A stretch of DNA of 64,000 nt, taken from contig OZ252236.1 of the NCBI GenBank assembly GCA_965249455.1, positions 1,984,001 to 2,048,000 on the forward strand, in the 5' to 3' direction. Positions 44,999-54,647 of the stretch are shown one piece after another; within the stretch, counting starts at the first letter, position 1; the number at the start of each line of letters is the position of its first letter. Source of the stretch: Jiulongibacter sp024742395. GTDB lineage: Bacteria > Bacteroidota > Bacteroidia > Cytophagales > Spirosomataceae. The translations under genes and the position numbers were made by a program. The notes beneath the pieces were generated by a model. It had not been told where the DNA came from, ran no database searches, and saw only the letters and a list, made by a program, of their open reading frames with translations.

Positions 44999-45862
44999 TT
45001 AATTACTTAAACAGGCCTTTCTGTAACCTGAGGGGCTCATCTGATTTCTTCGTTTAAACTGCCGGTTAAAATTAGAAACGTTTGTAAATCCTACGTCCAT
45101 TGCAATGGCCTCAATGTTCTTATCCGGGTTCTTTAACTGATTGCATGCCTGAGTTATTCTGATGTCGTTCAGAAACTCCAGAAAAGTCTTTCTTGTATGT
45201 TTTTTAAAATACTTGCAGAAAGCGTTTGTGGTCATATTGGCCACCATAGCCGCCTCAGCAAGACTCACCTCTTTAGAGTACTCGTTCATTAGGAAGTCGA
45301 AAACATCGTTAAGCCTTTTATGCTGAGAAGCTTTAAGGGCACTTTTAATTTCTGAACTCAGGAAATTTTTATCTTCCTTTTCTAAAAGGGAAAGTAAAAG
45401 TTCTAAAAACGCAAGAACCCGTCTATAACCTTGCTCAAAAGAAACAGCCCTGATCTTGTTTTTGAGGTTTTTATCCCTAAGATAAAAGCCATACTTCAGT
45501 GTTTCAATATCATTTAGATAGACTGTGCCTTCAGGTAGACCTTCAATGCTCTGCTGTAGCAGTGTTTTTGAGAAGAAAAAAGTCAGTGCCTTGCATCGCA
45601 AACCTTTCTTTTGGTAATAAACTTCATTACTTCTGAAAACGTGTGGCTGGTTTTCGCCCAAAAGGAAAATATCACCTTTAGAAAAAGGGTACATGTTTCC
45701 GTCAATAAAACAGGTGCCTTCGCCTTCTTCAATAAGGGTAAGCTGGTACTCAGGATGATAGTGAAGCGTATCGTAGAAATAGTCTTCATCTTCATTTTGA
45801 AAAACTACTGATCTGCTCTCTGTTTTAGGTATCCTAAAGTATTTGGGATGCATATATTTCAA
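44999..45862 (-). CDS. AraC-family transcriptional regulator of hydroxyproline catabolism
   Basis: A 287-residue regulator. The N-terminal cupin-like sensor (HYHPEYQLTLIEEGEGTCFI, SKGDIFLLGENQPHVF) precedes two HTH motifs (SLAEAAMVANMTTNAFCKYF, NIEAIAMDVGFTNVSNFNRQ). It diverges from the hydroxyproline operon across 124 bp, so it is probably its inducer-responsive activator. The likely effector is hydroxyproline or a pathway intermediate (inference). Confidence 0.85.
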   Translation of the reverse strand: MKYMHPKYFRIPKTESRSVVFQNEDEDYFYDTLHYHPEYQLTLIEEGEGTCFIDGNMYPFSKGDIFLLGENQPHVFRSNEVYYQKKGLRCKALTFFFSKTLLQQSIEGLPEGTVYLNDIETLKYGFYLRDKNLKNKIRAVSFEQGYRRVLAFLELLLSLLEKEDKNFLSSEIKSALKASQHKRLNDVFDFLMNEYSKEVSLAEAAMVANMTTNAFCKYFKKHTRKTFLEFLNDIRITQACNQLKNPDKNIEAIAMDVGFTNVSNFNRQFKRRNQMSPSGYRKACLSN

Positions 45863-45871
45863 TTACTATCC

Positions 45872-45889
45872 CAAATATAGTCGTATTTG
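45872..45889. promoter_or_regulatory. Inverted repeat between AraC gene and catabolic operon
   Basis: CAAATA-N6-TATTTG lies in the divergent region and is a candidate AraC-regulator or polymerase-binding site. The minus strand also reads TATATTTG here, a perfect -7 box, but I see no matching -33 element. Confidence 0.35.
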
Positions 45890-45986
45890 CTATAGTTTGG
45901 ATAATAATGTACAAGTATTGATTAAGATCGAGGCGTAGAATGCCTATGAAAGGTCAGACATTTGTTTGAAAGAAAACAAGAAAATT

Positions 45987-46892
45987 ATGAGACCCACCTG
46001 GATAGGCGTTTACCCAGCAGTTACTACTAAATTTCATGAAGATCAAAGCCTCGATCTGGAGCTCTTTGCCTTCAATATTGAGAAACAGATCGAAGCCGGC
46101 GTTCACGGCATTATTATCAATGGCTCATTGGGTGAAAACGGTACCCTGAGCACCGAAGAAAAATATCAATTGCTGGAAACGGCCAAAGAAGCTATCAAGG
46201 GCAGAGTTCCTTTGGTCATTTGTATAGCAGAATGCACTACCGTTAACGCAATTAATTTTGCGAAAGAGACTGCAAAGAGGGGAGTAGATGGATTTATGTT
46301 ATTGCCCCCAATGCGATACCATGCTGACGAACGCGAAATTCTGACTTACCTGAACAAGGTAGCTGATGCCACAGAATTGCCGGTCATGCTTTACAATAAT
46401 CCTTTGGCCTACGGCAACAGAATCACCATTCCGATGTTTAAAGATCTGGCTAAGAATGCGAAGTTTGAAGCCATGAAAGAAAGTACAGGGGATATCAGGT
46501 ACATGACAGATATTCTCAACGAACTGGGCGATCGCTATAAAATAATGAGTGGTGTGGATGATTTAGCCATGGAGAGTTTAGTCATGGGAGCAGATGGCTG
46601 GGTAGCGGGTTTAGTAGATGCTTTCCCCAGAGAAACAGTGGTGATTTATGAACTGGTGAAGCAGGGAAGAATAGAAGAAGCACGTTCTATTTACAGATGG
46701 TTTTACCCGCTCCTGCATCTTGATGTAAGTACCAAGTTTGCTCAGAACATCAAATTGGCCGAAGTGGCCACCGGATTGGGTTCAGAATGGGTTCGTGAGC
46801 CGAGAATGCCTTTGGCAGGAGAAGAGAGAGCTTTTGTGTTATCGGTGATTGAAGAATCATTAAAAACCAGGCCGGTTTTACCAAAGATATGA
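45987..46892 (+). CDS. DapA-family lyase, probable pyrroline-4-hydroxy-2-carboxylate deaminase
   Basis: The ATG at 45987 (MRPTWIGVYPAVTT) is preferred over an in-frame TTG 21 nt upstream. The ~301-residue product is a TIM-barrel of the DHDPS/NAL family: IINGSLGENGTLS is the substrate loop, Y136 lies in VMLYNNP and the Schiff-base K164 in FEAMKESTG. Next to a hydroxyproline epimerase and a D-amino-acid dehydrogenase, the fitting activity is deamination of 1-pyrroline-4-hydroxy-2-carboxylate to 2-oxoglutarate semialdehyde. The next gene overlaps by 4 nt. Confidence 0.8.
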   Translation: MRPTWIGVYPAVTTKFHEDQSLDLELFAFNIEKQIEAGVHGIIINGSLGENGTLSTEEKYQLLETAKEAIKGRVPLVICIAECTTVNAINFAKETAKRGVDGFMLLPPMRYHADEREILTYLNKVADATELPVMLYNNPLAYGNRITIPMFKDLAKNAKFEAMKESTGDIRYMTDILNELGDRYKIMSGVDDLAMESLVMGADGWVAGLVDAFPRETVVIYELVKQGRIEEARSIYRWFYPLLHLDVSTKFAQNIKLAEVATGLGSEWVREPRMPLAGEERAFVLSVIEESLKTRPVLPKI

Positions 46893-47956
46893 ATGCGGTT
46901 GCCCCCATCAGTTTAGCTTCTTTTGAGCAGAAGTTGGCTGAATGCCGCTTGTCAGGCGATTTGTTTTATTGCATCAATGCCCATACTGAAGGAAATCCTG
47001 TCAGGCTAATCGCTTCGGGTGGTCCTGCTTTAGAGGGAGATACCATGGCAGAGAAAAGGCTTCACTTTCTTAAAGAGTATGATTGGATTCGTGAAGGTCT
47101 GATGTTTGAGCCAAGAGGGCATGATATGATGTCCGGGAGTATTCTTTATCCGCCGCATAAGGAAGAAAATGATGTGGCAGTTCTTTTTATTGAAACCAGT
47201 GGATGCTTGCCTATGTGTGGTCATGGTACCATTGGTACTATAACCATTGCCATAGAGTACGGATTGATTGAACCCAAAAAGAAAGGAGAAGTTCGAATGG
47301 AAACTCCCGCTGGTTTAGTCAAAATTAAATATCATCAGGAAGAAACGGGTAAAGTAAAATGGGTCAAACTTACCAATGTGCCTTCATACCTTTCAGATGA
47401 ACAGCTGGAGGTCAACTGTCCAACATTGGGAAAACTGACAGTGGATGTGGCCTACGGGGGTAATTTCTATGCCATTGTAGATGTTCAGGAAAATTTTCCC
47501 GGCCTGGAGCACTTTACAGCTTCTGATTTGGTCTCATGGGCACGTGGCATGAGAAAAGAACTCAATGAGCAATACTCGTTTATTCATCCTGTGGACAAAA
47601 ACATTTCAGGATTGAGTCATATTGAATGGACAGGGGCTACGGTTGATCCAGGTTCAAGTGGCAGAAATGCCGTTTTTTATGGTGATAAAGCCATCGATAG
47701 GTCTCCTTGTGGTACCGGAACCTCGGCGAGGTTGGCTCAGCTGTATGCTAAAGGCAAACTTAAAAAAGGCGAAGAATTTATTCATGAGAGTATCATAGGT
47801 AGTAAATTTATAGGCATTGTAGAAGAGGAGGTTACTTTGGGGAATAAACAAGCGATCATTCCCAGTATACAAGGATCAGCGGTGGTTTTTGGGGAAGAGA
47901 TATTGTCGATTGACCCCAAAACAGACATTTATTCAAAAGGTTTTCAAGTAATTTAA
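46889..47956 (+). CDS. 4-hydroxyproline 2-epimerase (proline racemase family)
   Basis: A 355-residue member of the proline racemase family. Both catalytic cysteines are present: C110 in CLPMCGHGT and C274 in DRSPCGTGTSA. HTEGNPVRLIASGGP and GSILYPP are family blocks. Two cysteines distinguish epimerases or racemases from the one-cysteine dehydratases. With its neighbours it converts trans-4-hydroxy-L-proline to cis-4-hydroxy-D-proline. It overlaps the upstream gene and directly abuts the downstream one. Confidence 0.88.
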   Translation: MNAVAPISLASFEQKLAECRLSGDLFYCINAHTEGNPVRLIASGGPALEGDTMAEKRLHFLKEYDWIREGLMFEPRGHDMMSGSILYPPHKEENDVAVLFIETSGCLPMCGHGTIGTITIAIEYGLIEPKKKGEVRMETPAGLVKIKYHQEETGKVKWVKLTNVPSYLSDEQLEVNCPTLGKLTVDVAYGGNFYAIVDVQENFPGLEHFTASDLVSWARGMRKELNEQYSFIHPVDKNISGLSHIEWTGATVDPGSSGRNAVFYGDKAIDRSPCGTGTSARLAQLYAKGKLKKGEEFIHESIIGSKFIGIVEEEVTLGNKQAIIPSIQGSAVVFGEEILSIDPKTDIYSKGFQVI

Positions 47957-49228
47957 ATGAAGGTACACATCATTGGTGGGGGCATTATCGGACTTTTTTC
48001 GGCGTATTATCTTGCGAAAGAGGGTGTAGAGGTAACAGTTATTGATAAAGAAAATGGTGATCAGGGCTGTTCTACTATTAATGCGGGATTAATCTGCCCA
48101 AGTCATATAATACCCCTAGCAGCACCGGGTGTCATGAGCAAAAGCCTGAAATGGATGCTGGATTCGAGCAGTCCATTTTATGTGAAACCTACGCTTGACT
48201 GGTCTTTAATAAAGTGGGGTCTTCTTTTTATGAAGTCGGCCAGCCAGAAGAAGGTGGATGAATCCATGCCGGTTTTACGCGATTTTCTCACAGAAAGCAG
48301 AGGCCTTTACCAGCAATTTCAGAATGAGGAAACCTATGATTTCGGATTTGAGAAGAAAGGTTTATTGTTGCTCTGCAAAACAAATCATTTTCTTGAGGAA
48401 GAAGCCCAAGTTGGAGAGAAGGCAAAAGCATTGGGCATGAAGGTCAAAACCTTAAGTAAAAGGGAAGTCAATGTTTTAGAGCCGGAGAGTACACCCGATG
48501 TAGAAGGTGCCGTTTATTATCCTGATGATGCTCATTGTGACCCGGCTATGCTAATAGCAGGCTTAAAGCGAATCCTCGTGGAGAAAGGTGTACATTTTCT
48601 TTACAATACAGAAGTGGTTTCGATAGATAAATCGGAGCAAAAAGTGAAAGGGCTTACTGTAAGGGATATGCAAGAAGAGACCATTGAGTTGCCTACCGAT
48701 CAGGTCATTCTGGCTGCAGGTAGCTGGAGCCGTGATGTAGCTCAGATGTTTCAGTTGACCATTCCGTTACAGGCCGGCAAAGGCTATAGTTTTACAAAAC
48801 AGCAACAGGCTTCCACTATTCATTATCCTGCCATTTTGTGTGAAAAATCAGTAGCTGTCACGCCCTGGACAGAGAACACTGTTCGTTTAGCGGGTACTAT
48901 GGAATTAGCGGGGCTTAACGATAAGGTAAACTTGAAAAGGGTGGCTGCTATTGCCAAAGCGGCGGAAGAATACTACCCTGGATTAGAAGTACCTATGCCG
49001 GCAAAAGATGAAATTATGTTCGGTATGAGGCCATGCAGTCCTGATGGTCTGCCTTATATAGGAAAGGCAAGTAATTTAGATAATTTGACCATAGCCACCG
49101 GACACGCAATGCTGGGTTTAACTTTGGCTCCGGCTACAGGTAAAATGGTTTCAGAGATTGTGTTGAGGCCGGGCTCTCAAGCTAATAATAAATACTTCGC
49201 TCCTGATCGATTTGAAAGATTGCGATAG
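47957..49228 (+). CDS. FAD-dependent D-hydroxyproline dehydrogenase (D-amino-acid dehydrogenase family)
   Basis: A 423-residue DadA/glycine-oxidase-like flavoprotein. VHIIGGGIIGLFSAYYLAKE is the FAD-binding motif. QVILAAGSWS and the C-terminal MRPCSPDGLPYIGKASNLDN, ATGHAMLGLTLAPATG are typical of the family. It would oxidise cis-4-hydroxy-D-proline and pass electrons to the respiratory chain. The last enzyme needed, 2-oxoglutarate semialdehyde dehydrogenase, is not in the window. Confidence 0.85.
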   Translation: MKVHIIGGGIIGLFSAYYLAKEGVEVTVIDKENGDQGCSTINAGLICPSHIIPLAAPGVMSKSLKWMLDSSSPFYVKPTLDWSLIKWGLLFMKSASQKKVDESMPVLRDFLTESRGLYQQFQNEETYDFGFEKKGLLLLCKTNHFLEEEAQVGEKAKALGMKVKTLSKREVNVLEPESTPDVEGAVYYPDDAHCDPAMLIAGLKRILVEKGVHFLYNTEVVSIDKSEQKVKGLTVRDMQEETIELPTDQVILAAGSWSRDVAQMFQLTIPLQAGKGYSFTKQQQASTIHYPAILCEKSVAVTPWTENTVRLAGTMELAGLNDKVNLKRVAAIAKAAEEYYPGLEVPMPAKDEIMFGMRPCSPDGLPYIGKASNLDNLTIATGHAMLGLTLAPATGKMVSEIVLRPGSQANNKYFAPDRFERLR

Positions 49229-49265
49229 CTTTCTACCTTTGACCATCTAAGACAAAAGTACTTAT

Positions 49266-51068
49266 TTGAAGTTAAAACATTATCTGGTAGATTTTTGGGA
49301 TAAGCTTATCCTGGTCAGAGAGAAGATAGTCAATAGAATAGATAGAGGAATTTTACTTACTCTTTTTATTGGCTTCGCCTTGGTGATCTATCAAATTGGT
49401 TTTCCTAAAGAAAAGTCTGTAGAAGTAACCGTACTGAAGATACTTAAAGAGATACCCTGGCTGGCCATGGTATTGTATCTGGCTAAATGGCTTTTAACCA
49501 CCTACATAAAAAAGAAGCCCAAACTCATAGATCGTCAGCATTTCCCTGATCTCCTTTTTGCGGCTCTGCTTTTTCTTTATGAAAGAGGACGGCACTGGGT
49601 AGATATTGTAGATCAAAGTTGGTTCCTGTATATCATGTTGGCCATGTTTTTTGTGGTCAGAGTGATGCGGGATGGAGCCATCATTAAAAGCAAAAGGATG
49701 ACCCCTTCGGTGCTTTTTGTAGTCAGTTTCGCCATGCTGATTTTTGTAGGAACGGCTATGTTACTAATTCCTGATGCTACCAATCACGACATGAGCTTTG
49801 TAGATGCCTTATTTACGGCCACTTCGGCAGTTTGTGTTACAGGACTTACCGTGGTAGACACGGCATCGGCTTTTACTGTAATAGGTAAAGACATGCTCTT
49901 GGTGCTTATTCAGATTGGAGGTTTAGGTTTGATGACCTTCACCAATTTTTTTGCCATTCTTTTTAAAGGCGGAATGTCTTTCAGGAATCATTTGATTTTG
50001 AATGATATCATTCAGGCAGATAAACCAAATTCACTTTTTGCCACACTAATCAAAATTTTTGTCTATACACTAGTGATAGAAGCTCTGGGTGTATTTTTTA
50101 TTCACCTGGTTAGCAGTGAGAAGTTTTTCACTTCGTCTGGTGACTCCTGGATGTTCTCGGTCTTTCATTCTGTTTCTGCTTTTTGCAATGCAGGATTCAG
50201 CACTTTGCCAGATGGGCTCTTTAATCTTTCTTTCCGTTATAATTATTCCTTTCAGATTGTTATTTGTTTGCTGGTTATCTTAGGAGGGATAGGCTTTCCG
50301 GTGGTAATAGATTTGTATAATTCAGTCAAAAGGTTTGTCAAACTCATTATTCGTTGGCTGTTTTTTAAAGAACCGGTGGTGCTGCTTTCCAGAAACCTAA
50401 GTGTTCACTCCCGATTGGTATTGACCTCTACCAGCATTCTTTTGGTCTTAGGAACGGTGGTTTACTTTATCACGGAATATAACAACAGCCTGAGAGCACA
50501 CCCAAGTTTGTACGGTAAATGGGTGCAGGCGTTTTTCGGATCTGTAACCCCCAGAACGGCGGGTTTTAATACCGTAGACATGGGAGGGCTGATGCAAGGT
50601 ACCGTTTTGATCTACCTTCTTCTTATGTGGATTGGAGCCTCACCCAGCAGTACGGGCGGCGGTATAAAGACCACCACATTTACCATTGCCATTTCTAATA
50701 TTGTTTCGCAGGCCAGAGGAAAAGACAGGCTTGAGTTATTCAGAAGACAGGTAACAGACACTTCCATAAAAAGAGCCTTTGCTATTATTTTTCTCTCGCT
50801 CTTAATTATTGGGCTATCGGTATTTCTTGTGAGTATTTTTGAGCCGGGTACCGAGCTTACCAGAATTGCCTTTGAATGTTTTTCGGCGTACAGTACCGTG
50901 GGGCTTTCTATGAACCTTACACCCAATTTAAGCACCGCCAGTAAGGTGGTATTAATTATTACGATGTTTTTAGGTAGGGTAGGTATGTTTACGCTGCTTT
51001 TTGGGATTTTTAAGGAAAAAAGCACGCAGGTGCATCAGTATCCTAAAGAGAATGTTTTGATTGTTTAA
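49266..51068 (+). CDS. TrkH/KtrB-type potassium channel subunit
   Basis: A 600-residue membrane protein starting at TTG (no nearby ATG). An N-terminal extra membrane part of ~130 residues precedes the four-repeat TrkH core. The four selectivity loops are recognisable by their glycines: SAVCVTGLTVVD, SAFCNAGFSTLP, TPRTAGFNTVDM and SAYSTVGLSMNL. It forms the membrane path for K+ uptake, gated by the RCK protein encoded 33 nt downstream. Confidence 0.88.
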   Translation: MKLKHYLVDFWDKLILVREKIVNRIDRGILLTLFIGFALVIYQIGFPKEKSVEVTVLKILKEIPWLAMVLYLAKWLLTTYIKKKPKLIDRQHFPDLLFAALLFLYERGRHWVDIVDQSWFLYIMLAMFFVVRVMRDGAIIKSKRMTPSVLFVVSFAMLIFVGTAMLLIPDATNHDMSFVDALFTATSAVCVTGLTVVDTASAFTVIGKDMLLVLIQIGGLGLMTFTNFFAILFKGGMSFRNHLILNDIIQADKPNSLFATLIKIFVYTLVIEALGVFFIHLVSSEKFFTSSGDSWMFSVFHSVSAFCNAGFSTLPDGLFNLSFRYNYSFQIVICLLVILGGIGFPVVIDLYNSVKRFVKLIIRWLFFKEPVVLLSRNLSVHSRLVLTSTSILLVLGTVVYFITEYNNSLRAHPSLYGKWVQAFFGSVTPRTAGFNTVDMGGLMQGTVLIYLLLMWIGASPSSTGGGIKTTTFTIAISNIVSQARGKDRLELFRRQVTDTSIKRAFAIIFLSLLIIGLSVFLVSIFEPGTELTRIAFECFSAYSTVGLSMNLTPNLSTASKVVLIITMFLGRVGMFTLLFGIFKEKSTQVHQYPKENVLIV

Positions 51069-51101
51069 AACATCAGATTTAATCTTTGTAAAAGAGTTTG
51101 T

Positions 51102-51794
51102 ATGAAATATATAATTATTGGTTTAGGGAATTTTGGTTCTACGCTTAGTACGCGTTTAACTTCTCTTGGACACGAGGTGTTTGGGGTAGATAACCGTTTA
51201 GAAATAGTTGAACAATTTAAAGACCGAATTACGCATACGATCTGCCTTGATTCATCAAAACCTTCTTCGCTCAACTCACTGCCTATAAAAGATGCCGATG
51301 TGATTATCGTGGCCATTGGTGAAGATGTGGGGGCCTCTATTCTGACCACCGCTTTGCTTAAGCAAGATAATGCCAAAAGTATCATTGGAAGAGCCATTAA
51401 TCCACTGCATCAAACGGTGCTTGAGTCTATAGGGATTGAGACCATTTTTAATCCCGAAAAAATAGCTGCTGAGCAATTCTCAAAGCAGCTGGAGATGAAT
51501 GATGTGGTTGAGTCTTTTGATCTCTCACCAAACTGCAGTATTCTGGAAATAAAAGTACCTTCAAGGTATTTAGGTAGAACAGCCAGTAATATAGACTTCA
51601 AAGGCACTTACAATTTGAAATTGATTGGTATCAAACACTTTGAAACCAAAAAGAATATGCTGGGCATGATGAGTAAGTTCTGTACCGTGGATATGGATCT
51701 GGACCCCGACCATGAATTCACAGATTCTGATATACTGGTTATGATGGGTAATATTAAGGACTTCCAGAAAATGATTGGGAAAGACAAAGACTGA
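51102..51794 (+). CDS. TrkA/KtrA-type RCK regulatory subunit
   Basis: A 230-residue protein with one TrkA-N Rossmann domain (YIIIGLGNFGSTLSTRLTSL, FGVDNRLEIVEQF) and a TrkA-C domain (SILEIKVPSRYLGRTASNID). A single copy of each makes it KtrA-like, working as a ring on the membrane subunit with a nucleotide ligand. Its stop codon overlaps the next start (1 nt). Confidence 0.88.
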   Translation: MKYIIIGLGNFGSTLSTRLTSLGHEVFGVDNRLEIVEQFKDRITHTICLDSSKPSSLNSLPIKDADVIIVAIGEDVGASILTTALLKQDNAKSIIGRAINPLHQTVLESIGIETIFNPEKIAAEQFSKQLEMNDVVESFDLSPNCSILEIKVPSRYLGRTASNIDFKGTYNLKLIGIKHFETKKNMLGMMSKFCTVDMDLDPDHEFTDSDILVMMGNIKDFQKMIGKDKD

Positions 51795-52183
51795 TGCTAC
51801 AGCTAAATTCTATTCATCATATCGCCATTATTTGTTCAGATTATCAACGATCTAAAGACTTTTACACTAAGGTGCTTGGCTTTGAGATTCTGGCAGAAAC
51901 ATATCGCGAAGCAAGAGATTCTTATAAGCTCGATTTGACCTTGAAAGGGCAATATGTCATTGAGCTTTTCTCCTTCCCAAATCCACCTTCCAGAGTTTCT
52001 CGGCCCGAAGCCAGAGGCCTTCGTCATTTGGCTTTTGAGGTGAATGACGTGGCACAGGAAAAAGAAAAGCTGGCGGCAGCCGGAGTAACATCAGAGGATA
52101 TAAGAATTGATGAATTGACAGGTAAAAAGTTTACATTTTTCGAAGATCCTGACGGTTTACCTCTTGAACTCTACGAAAAGTAG
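51794..52183 (+). CDS. VOC-family (glyoxalase-like) protein
   Basis: A 129-residue vicinal-oxygen-chelate protein. IHHIAIICSDYQRSKDFYTK, IELFSFPNPP, LRHLAFEVNDV and FFEDPDGLPLELYEK carry the usual metal-binding His and Glu positions of the GloA2/YaeR-like subgroup. The substrate is unknown. It begins within the stop codon of the RCK gene, so it is probably translated in coupling. Confidence 0.8.
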   Translation: MLQLNSIHHIAIICSDYQRSKDFYTKVLGFEILAETYREARDSYKLDLTLKGQYVIELFSFPNPPSRVSRPEARGLRHLAFEVNDVAQEKEKLAAAGVTSEDIRIDELTGKKFTFFEDPDGLPLELYEK

Positions 52184-52284
52184 AAGCCGAATTTTGGAAG
52201 TTTAACACTTCTTAACAGCCATTTATAAACAAAAAACCTTCTGGAAGTGTTATTTCGCTGTCAATAACCTAAGAGAGTGAAAAA

Positions 52285-53550
52285 ATGAAGAAGTTCTTAA
52301 TACTTGCATTCCTAACTGTTTATCATGCAGGCTTTGGTCAGATTACCAAAGACCCAAAAGTCACGAAGAAATCTACCAATGACACATTTATAAACCGGAT
52401 TACCATCACAGAAGACTACACCATTGTCTCTATGCAATTTGTGAGTAAGTCTAAAGAAGATTTACTGAAGGAGTACTTCAATAACAATCCGGAGGAAAAG
52501 GAGAAAATGCGGCGTATGAATCCAATGATGCGTAACATGATTTTGCAACAAATGTTACCTCAGATGGGCGGTAGTACCATTAGCATTCAGCCAACCTCTT
52601 ACCTAAGAGCCGAAGATGGCCGTAAATTTAATTTTATAAAGGCATCAGATATCCCGGTGGCTCCTGAAAGACTGGAGGTTAAACCAGAGGAGAAGTACTT
52701 CTTTAAAGTATACTTTAAGAAACTGGACCCGGGCATTGAAAAGGTTGATTTAGTAGAAGGAGATGCTGATGAGCGGGATGGATTTCACTATTGGAATTTC
52801 TATGGAGTGGAGGTGAATAATCCGGCGAGTGGAGCTGCTCCGGCTGAAGAGAAACCGATAGAAAGTTTGGTAGCAGAAAAAACGGAATTCGTGCTAAGTG
52901 GAAAGGTGTATGATTCCAAAACAGATGAGCCTGTTTCGGCGAAGATAGTCTGTGCTATTGAAGGAGATGCGGAGGGTTTTGATTCCTTACAGACTTCTCG
53001 CACGGGTTATTATGAATTTTTGGTGAAGCCTAAGGCCTACGTGTACACCATTTCGGCTCCCGGCTATGAAGACTATGTTCAGGAACTTGATTTGAGTACC
53101 TGGAAAAAGTCTTTGACTCAGGATTTTTATTTACAGCCGGTAGGGAAGGAGGAAGAACCCGATGTGGAAAAAGAGGTATTAGCGGTAAAAGAGGATTTGG
53201 AAGTAGTGGATGAAAATACGCTCAGGCTTAATAATGTTTACTTTCCGGTAGGAAAATCAGAAATCATCAATAAGTCATACAGGGAATTAGACAAAGTGGT
53301 AGAGATGATGAAGGAGAAACCTGAAATGAGAATCAGAGTAGATGGCCATACGGATAATCAGGGGGATAGTCAGCTTAACAAAGTTCTGTCCATAGACAGG
53401 GCCAAAGCGGTAAGGGACTATTTGATATCAAAAGGAATTGCGGCAGATCGGGTGGAGTTCAAAGGCTGGGGAGATACCAAGCCCGTGGTAAGCAATGCAG
53501 ATGAAACAGAAAGACAAAAAAACAGGAGAGTGGAAATTACCATCTTGTAG
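52285..53550 (+). CDS. OmpA-family envelope protein with carboxypeptidase-regulatory-like domain
   Basis: A 421-residue protein with a signal peptide (ends AGFGQ). The N-terminal region (~25-190) is unassigned. Residues ~205-295 form a carboxypeptidase-regulatory-like beta-sandwich (VLSGKVYDSKTDEPVSAKIV). The C-terminal OmpA domain (~310-421; NVYFPVGKSEI, VDGHTDNQGD, LSIDRAKAVRDYLI, NRRVEI) binds peptidoglycan. It probably links the cell wall and outer membrane. It is monocistronic with its own terminator. Confidence 0.85.
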   Translation: MKKFLILAFLTVYHAGFGQITKDPKVTKKSTNDTFINRITITEDYTIVSMQFVSKSKEDLLKEYFNNNPEEKEKMRRMNPMMRNMILQQMLPQMGGSTISIQPTSYLRAEDGRKFNFIKASDIPVAPERLEVKPEEKYFFKVYFKKLDPGIEKVDLVEGDADERDGFHYWNFYGVEVNNPASGAAPAEEKPIESLVAEKTEFVLSGKVYDSKTDEPVSAKIVCAIEGDAEGFDSLQTSRTGYYEFLVKPKAYVYTISAPGYEDYVQELDLSTWKKSLTQDFYLQPVGKEEEPDVEKEVLAVKEDLEVVDENTLRLNNVYFPVGKSEIINKSYRELDKVVEMMKEKPEMRIRVDGHTDNQGDSQLNKVLSIDRAKAVRDYLISKGIAADRVEFKGWGDTKPVVSNADETERQKNRRVEITIL

Positions 53551-53569
53551 GATTTAATTTCAAGTAGTC

Positions 53570-53600
53570 AAAAAAGGAGGCATGTTTGCCTCCTTTTTTT
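53570..53600 (+). terminator. Rho-independent terminator of the OmpA-like gene
   Basis: AAAAAAGGAGGCA and TGCCTCCTTTTTT pair around a short loop 20 nt after the stop codon and run into a T-tract, a classical intrinsic terminator. Confidence 0.9.
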
Positions 53601-53708
53601 GTTTGAGTATCTGCCAAACCATTTATCAGCCGTATAGCTCATTTGTCCAGATTTCCATTGAGAAGTTAGTTTGAAATATTATCATTGTGATATCAAAACG
53701 ATATTACT

Positions 53709-54560
53709 ATGAAAATTGAAAAAGAAATAAAAGCCAGAAATGGCTATTTAATGTTAGGGGTTCTGTTCTTGCTGCTCATTGTTATTGGAGCCATGATTCT
53801 TGCCTTTCACAATCCCGTCGTATTAGTACTTGCTATTCTGATACCCTTGATTATTAAGGGGTTCTTTACGGTAAATCCGAATAGTTCAAAGGTGCTGGTA
53901 CTTTTTGGCGAGTATGTGGGAACGGTGAAGGAGAACGGTTTTTTCTGGGCAAACCCATTTTATTCTCGTCAGAAAATATCCTTAAGGGCAAGGAATTTTG
54001 ACAGTGAGCGTGTGAAGGTTAATGATAAGGTGGGTAACCCCATTCTGATCAATGTTATTTTGGTTTGGAAAGTAAAAGACACCTTCAAAGCAGCGTTTGA
54101 AGTGGATCATTATGAGGAGTTTGTTCGTGTGCAAACAGATGCTGCCGTGCGTAAGCTGGCAGGCTCGTTCCCCTATGATAATTTTGAAAGTGATACTTCA
54201 GAAATTACCTTGCTTTCAGGGATGGATGAGGTGAATGATGCCCTGGAAAATGAAATTACAGAAAGGCTGGCTATGGCCGGTATTGAAGTGATGGAAGCCA
54301 GAATTGGTTACCTGGCGTATGCTCCTGAAATAGCTAGCTCTATGCTGAAAAGACAGCAAGCTGTGGCTATTGTAGCGGCCCGTAAGAAAATAGTGGAAGG
54401 TGCAGTGGGCATGGTAGAAGATGCCTTGCAAAAACTAAGTGAGGACAACATTATTGAGTTTGATGATGACAAGAAAGCCTCAATGGTTAGTAATCTGATG
54501 GTGGTGCTATGTGGCGACAAAGAAGCCACGCCCGTAATTAATACAGGTACGCTGAATTAA
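53709..54560 (+). CDS. SPFH/band-7 domain membrane protein
   Basis: A 283-residue protein with an N-terminal hydrophobic hairpin (~13-52), then an SPFH domain (VNPNSSKVLVLFGEYVGTVK, VQTDAAVRKLAGSFPYDN) and a helical tail (SSMLKRQQAVAIVAARKKIV). It resembles stomatin-like scaffold proteins that cluster in membrane microdomains. A small Arc-like gene follows after a hairpin, a pairing I recognise from other bacteria. Confidence 0.88.
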   Translation: MKIEKEIKARNGYLMLGVLFLLLIVIGAMILAFHNPVVLVLAILIPLIIKGFFTVNPNSSKVLVLFGEYVGTVKENGFFWANPFYSRQKISLRARNFDSERVKVNDKVGNPILINVILVWKVKDTFKAAFEVDHYEEFVRVQTDAAVRKLAGSFPYDNFESDTSEITLLSGMDEVNDALENEITERLAMAGIEVMEARIGYLAYAPEIASSMLKRQQAVAIVAARKKIVEGAVGMVEDALQKLSEDNIIEFDDDKKASMVSNLMVVLCGDKEATPVINTGTLN

Positions 54561-54588
54561 TTTCAGTAAGAATCTGTAAAAGAAGCAA

Positions 54589-54619
54589 ATACTTGAGGAG
54601 GTTATGCCTCTTCAAGTAT
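54589..54619 (+). terminator. Intergenic hairpin (attenuator-like)
   Basis: ATACTTGAGGAGG and CCTCTTCAAGTAT pair with one G-T wobble around a 5-nt loop, between the SPFH gene and the Arc-like gene. There is no T-tract, so partial termination or mRNA processing is more likely than a full stop. Confidence 0.6.
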
Positions 54620-54647
54620 GTGTATCAACAAAAATGCTTTCTAAAAA

